Positions 60,957-64,000 of a DNA stretch of 64,000 nt are shown piece after piece (the first letter of the stretch is position 1; each line of letters starts with the position of its first letter). Source of the DNA: Hymenobacter mellowenesis (lineage in GTDB: Bacteria > Bacteroidota > Bacteroidia > Cytophagales > Hymenobacteraceae); contig NZ_JAUQSX010000004.1 in NCBI RefSeq assembly GCF_030581005.1, positions 1-64,000 on the forward strand. The letters are read 5' to 3'. The translations under genes were made by a program, and so were the position numbers. The notes below the pieces were generated by a model that ran no database searches, had not been told where the DNA came from, and saw only the letters and a program-made list of their open reading frames with translations.

Positions 60957-61751
60957 ATGCCGCCCCCCGCTGCCCTAGAACTCCGCACCGTCGTGCTCAC
61001 GCGCTACGTGACGCCGCTCCGCGAGGGCGGCTCCCTGCCCGCCCTGATGGAAGCCGACGACAACTTCCTCTACGTGGTGAAGTTCCGCGGGGCGGGGCAG
61101 GGGGTGAAAGCCCTCATTGCCGAGCTGATTGTGGGCGAGCTGGCCCGCGCGCTGGGCTTGCGCGTGCCGGAGCTGGTGTTTTGCGAGCTGGACGAAAGCT
61201 TTGGCCGCACCGAGCCCGACGAGGAAATCCAGGACCTGCTGCAAGCCAGCACCGGCCGCAACCTGGCTCTGCACTACCTCTCCGGCGCCATCACCTACGA
61301 TGCGCTGGTGACCACCATAGCGCCGCACTTAGCCTCCCAAATCGTGTGGCTCGACTGCCTCACGCTGAACGTGGACCGCACCGCCCGCAACACCAATATG
61401 CTGATGTGGCACAAGGAGCTCTGGCTCATCGACCACGGCGCGGCCCTCTACGTGCACCATGCCGGCCCCGAGTGGGCCGCGCCGCGCCCGCGCCCCTTCC
61501 CCCAAATCAAAACCCACGTGCTGCTGCCCCAGGCCACCGAGCTGGCCGCCGCCGACGCCTTGGGCCGCGCCCGCCTCACGCCCGAGGTCATTCGCGGCAT
61601 TGTGGCGCTGGTGCCCGACGAGTGGCTGGCGCACGCCGCCGGCACGCCCGCCGAGGAACGCGCCGCCTACGCTGGCTTCCTCGAAGCCCGCCTGGCGCAG
61701 TCCAAAACCTTTGTTCAGGAAGTTGAAAATGCCCGCCATGCACTTGTTTGA
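60957..61751 (+). CDS. HipA-like kinase family protein
   Basis: The 264-residue product resembles the HipA kinase fold: a nucleotide-pocket lysine in FLYVVKFRG (Lys42), ALIAELIVGELARALGLRVPE, the catalytic-loop-like WLDCLTLNVDRTARNTNML (Asp140, with Asn145/Asn147), and the metal-binding Asp159 in LWLIDHGAAL. It is far shorter than HipA (about 440 residues) and lacks its N-terminal domain. All kinase residues appear present, so activity is plausible, but the substrate is unknown. The next gene (DUF3037) overlaps its end by 23 bp. ATG 60957 is chosen since the upstream extension falls in repeat sequence. Confidence 0.82.
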   Translation: MPPPAALELRTVVLTRYVTPLREGGSLPALMEADDNFLYVVKFRGAGQGVKALIAELIVGELARALGLRVPELVFCELDESFGRTEPDEEIQDLLQASTGRNLALHYLSGAITYDALVTTIAPHLASQIVWLDCLTLNVDRTARNTNMLMWHKELWLIDHGAALYVHHAGPEWAAPRPRPFPQIKTHVLLPQATELAAADALGRARLTPEVIRGIVALVPDEWLAHAAGTPAEERAAYAGFLEARLAQSKTFVQEVENARHALV

Positions 61752-62112
61752 GTACGCCGTGCTGCGCGTGGTGCCCCGCGTGGAGCGCGAAGAATTCCTG
61801 AACGTGGGCGTTATTCTCTACTGCAAAGACCAGCGCTTCCTACAGGTGCAGTGCGCCGTGCCCGAAGCCCGCCTGCGCGCCTTCGCCCCTGACCTCGACC
61901 TGGCCGAAGTGGCCGCCCGCCTGCACGCCTTCGAGCGCATCTGCGAGGGCCGGGCTACCGGCGGCACCATCGGCCAACTGCCCGTTGCCGAGCGGTTTCG
62001 CTGGCTCACGGCCACGCGCAGCACCGTGGTGCAGTGCTCGCCCGTGCACCCCGGCCGCTGCACCGAAGCCGCCGAGACACTGGAGCGGCTGCTGGAGCAA
62101 CTGGTGCGCTGA
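61729..62112 (+). CDS. DUF3037 domain protein
   Basis: The 127-residue product matches DUF3037: EYAVLRVVPRVEREEFLNVGVILYC, CAVPEARLRAFAPDLD, and the conserved RFRWLTATRSTVVQCSPVHPGRC segment. The family has no known function. The gene starts 23 bp before the end of the HipA-like gene (ATG 61729; ATG 61738 is the alternative), so the two are translationally coupled and probably work together. No DNA-binding motif is visible, so it is not an obvious HipB-type antitoxin. Confidence 0.85.
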   Translation: MPAMHLFEYAVLRVVPRVEREEFLNVGVILYCKDQRFLQVQCAVPEARLRAFAPDLDLAEVAARLHAFERICEGRATGGTIGQLPVAERFRWLTATRSTVVQCSPVHPGRCTEAAETLERLLEQLVR

Positions 62113-62126
62113 GGGAGCAACCAGCA

Positions 62127-62160
62127 CGTCATGCCGAGCGCAGTCGAGACATCTCGCGTG
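62127..62160. repeat. Left half of a type A-like palindrome
   Basis: CACGTCATGCCGAGCGCAGT followed by CGAGACATCTCG corresponds to one arm of the dispersed family with changes; no matching right arm is present. Confidence 0.55.
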
Positions 62161-62179
62161 GGGTGGTAATTCAAGTGTC

Positions 62180-62226
62180 TGTCATCCTGAGCATTCTGCT
62201 TTAATCGCAGAATGCTCAGGATGACA
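62180..62226. terminator. 20-bp perfect hairpin between convergent genes
   Basis: Arms 62180-62199 and 62207-62226 (TGTCATCCTGAGCATTCTGC and complement) with a 7-nt loop, between the DUF3037 gene and the glycoside hydrolase gene that converges on it. The arm resembles the inner palindrome at 30336-30505. No clear U-tract. Confidence 0.6.
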
Positions 62227-62241
62227 CAAAGCGTACAGTTC

Positions 62242-64000
62242 CTAGTCCACCCGCCGCAGCCGCAGATAATCCAGCATGGCTTGGTTCACCGCCCCGTTCA
62301 TGTTCTCATTGGCCGGCTCAAAGGCCAGGGTAAGCTTGTGCGTCCCTTTGGCCAGCCGCACCAGAATAGGGTTTGAGAAGCCCCAGTTGCTCCACTCGCC
62401 GGTGCCGCGCTGCGGCAGCACCACCGTGCCCAGCTGCTCGGCGCCGCGCCGCAGGGTGCGGATGGCGCACTTGTTTTCAGTGTTGATGGGGCCGTTGCCG
62501 TTGGCGTAGCGGAAATCCACGGCGTATAGTCCGGTTTCGGGCACGGTGACGGGGATGGTGAGGGTGGTGTTTTTGCTTTTGCTAATTTCAACGAATCCTT
62601 TGCCAGTGAAGCCTTTGTAGGGTAGAGATGATTTGGGCACTGTGGTTTCGAGTTGTACCTGCTGATTAGCAGTTGCCGTCCCAGCGTCGACAGGTTCGCT
62701 GGCGAAGGATTCATGCCCGTATTTGTCGACGGCGATGACTTGATAAACGGCCATCGGCTCAGGCGGCACAGCATAAAAATGGTCATCGGCAGTAGCAACT
62801 AAAACTCCGTTTTTCAGCACCCGGTATTCCGTCACCTCGCTGATATTGGTCCAGCGGAGCTGACCCTTTTCAAAGCTGGTGACGGGTGTTTCAGGCGCAA
62901 AATGGACACGCGCCGGATGCGTGAACTGGCTGGCCAGCGCCTGGCTCTTCAGCACAATGCGCACTGTATGGCGGCCCGTGAGGCGGTCCGGCACCGACGC
63001 ATCGGGCAGCGGCTGCCCGTCGAGCGTGATGCTGCTGATTTCGTTGCCAAAGCCATCCATCTCAATGTCCAGCACCGCCTTGCGGTAGCGGAAACCGCTC
63101 AGCCGGCGTTTCCCCTGAAATGCCTGCGGCACGAAGGGCCGGAACCTCAGCCGGTCGGCCCCCCATTGCATTCCAAAAAGCACTTTATACACCAAGCTCA
63201 GGCTGCCCGAGAGGCTCCAAAGCATGTTGCTGGAATTGATTTGCGTGCCGGCAAAGTCCCCGTTTTCGGCCACGAAATTTTCCTTGTTCGTCAGGAACAG
63301 CGCCGCCGGCCGGTAGATGGCCGCCATGCTTTCCAGCACCGACTGCTCATTGCCGGCCCGGGCGCCAGCCAGCGCCCAAAAACTCTGCACGAACGGCCAC
63401 ACGGCGTTATTGTGGTAGGGCGGGATGCCCGGAATCTGCGGGTAGATGCAGGGAATGCCGAAGGGCGTGGTGGGAGTTTTGCGCACCACTTCCTGCGCCC
63501 GTTTGGCATCTGCCACGCCAAAAAATACGCTCAGGGCTTCGCCCAGGGCCTCGGCGCGGGGCGAAAGCACCAGCGCCGTGCGGCCGTGCAGGAACTGCCC
63601 GTAGTAGCCTTTCTCGGCCTGCCACAGGTGTTGGTTGATGCCGCGCCTGATGGTTTCGGCGCGCTGCTCGTGTTGCGCGGCCACGGCCGGCTCGCCCAGG
63701 AGTTGGGCCATGAAGGAAAGCACCACGTTGGCTTGGTAATGCACGGCGTTGGTGCCCAGGTTTTCCGATTGGTAAATGTCCACCGGCTGCATCCAGCGCG
63801 GGTAGGTTTGCTCACGCCAGTCCAGAAACGACGACTCGCCGCGCACCAGGCCGGTGGCCGGGTCGTAGGCGTTCTGCACGTCGTCGGCAATCGAGTTTTT
63901 GATAATTGGGTACACGCGCCGCAGCCAGGCCTCGTCGCCCGTCACCTTATAAATCTCCCAGGCCGCCGTGGCCCAGATGATGCGGTCTGTCGAGCACGGG
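62242..64000 (-). CDS. Glycoside hydrolase with six-hairpin fold (5' part beyond window)
   Basis: The frame stays open to the window edge, so the true start lies beyond base 64000; 585 residues are visible. The N-terminal visible part has the (alpha/alpha)6 barrel of MGH1-like/GH63-type or trehalase-like enzymes: DRIIWATAAWEIYKVTGDEAWL, SSFLDWREQTYPRWM, NPAVHYQANVVL-like, PYHNNAVWPFVQSFWALAGAR and INSSNMLWSLSGSLSLVYKVLFGMQW. A C-terminal beta-sandwich (about the last 130 residues; TLTIPVTVPETGLYAVDFRYANGNG) resembles a CBM35/CBM6-like carbohydrate-binding module. The substrate cannot be fixed from this part. Convergent with the DUF3037 gene. Confidence 0.82.
   Translation of the reverse strand, partial: PCSTDRIIWATAAWEIYKVTGDEAWLRRVYPIIKNSIADDVQNAYDPATGLVRGESSFLDWREQTYPRWMQPVDIYQSENLGTNAVHYQANVVLSFMAQLLGEPAVAAQHEQRAETIRRGINQHLWQAEKGYYGQFLHGRTALVLSPRAEALGEALSVFFGVADAKRAQEVVRKTPTTPFGIPCIYPQIPGIPPYHNNAVWPFVQSFWALAGARAGNEQSVLESMAAIYRPAALFLTNKENFVAENGDFAGTQINSSNMLWSLSGSLSLVYKVLFGMQWGADRLRFRPFVPQAFQGKRRLSGFRYRKAVLDIEMDGFGNEISSITLDGQPLPDASVPDRLTGRHTVRIVLKSQALASQFTHPARVHFAPETPVTSFEKGQLRWTNISEVTEYRVLKNGVLVATADDHFYAVPPEPMAVYQVIAVDKYGHESFASEPVDAGTATANQQVQLETTVPKSSLPYKGFTGKGFVEISKSKNTTLTIPVTVPETGLYAVDFRYANGNGPINTENKCAIRTLRRGAEQLGTVVLPQRGTGEWSNWGFSNPILVRLAKGTHKLTLAFEPANENMNGAVNQAMLDYLRLRRVD

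Overview
The window looks like a chromosomal segment of a Hymenobacter-like member of the Bacteroidota (Cytophagales). The basis is high-GC coding sequence, secreted proteins ending in type IX secretion (T9SS) type-A sorting domains, genes without Shine-Dalgarno sites, promoter-like TAnnTTTG boxes, the rny/zapA/pheT neighbourhood, and Bacteroidota families such as DUF4097, DUF5916 and DUF1684. No rRNA, tRNA, CRISPR array or intact insertion sequence was seen.

Layout. 0-6 kb: an AT-rich orphan gene, clpB, then two related small secreted proteins flanking a DUF433/DUF5615 toxin-antitoxin-like pair that sits between degenerate direct repeats. 6-19 kb: a 1721-residue T9SS cargo, a HupE/UreJ-like membrane protein, an M1 peptidase, a cytochrome b561-like protein, an aminotransferase, an AmpD-type amidase and lipoproteins. 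20-31 kb: rny, zapA, a ZapB-like coiled coil, a one-haem lipoprotein, an M16 peptidase and pheT. 30.5-42.5 kb: a molybdopterin oxidoreductase coupled to an FAD/NAD reductase, DUF1684, a second M1 peptidase, a small T9SS cargo, radC, a metallophosphoesterase, uvsE and several small exported proteins.

42.7-58 kb holds the most interesting structure: two paralogous four-gene modules in the same order, ECF sigma factor, zinc-finger/HEAT anti-sigma factor, and two exported DUF4097 proteins (42846-46009 and 54566-57957). A near-identical 27-28 bp element lies about 120 bp upstream of each sigma gene. Between them lie a choice-of-anchor I T9SS protein and the pentose phosphate genes rpiA, pgl, zwf and gnd. 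58-64 kb: a DUF5916 protein, a HipA-like kinase overlapping a DUF3037 gene, and the 3' part of a glycoside hydrolase that runs off the window.

The intergenic space is full of palindromic repeats. One family of about 100 bp has eight two-armed copies and three half copies. It falls into two sequence types, one found only left of 42 kb and the other only right of 46 kb. Other palindromes sit directly on stop codons, and one supplies the last four codons of pgl. All assignments come from reading the sequence; no searches were run.
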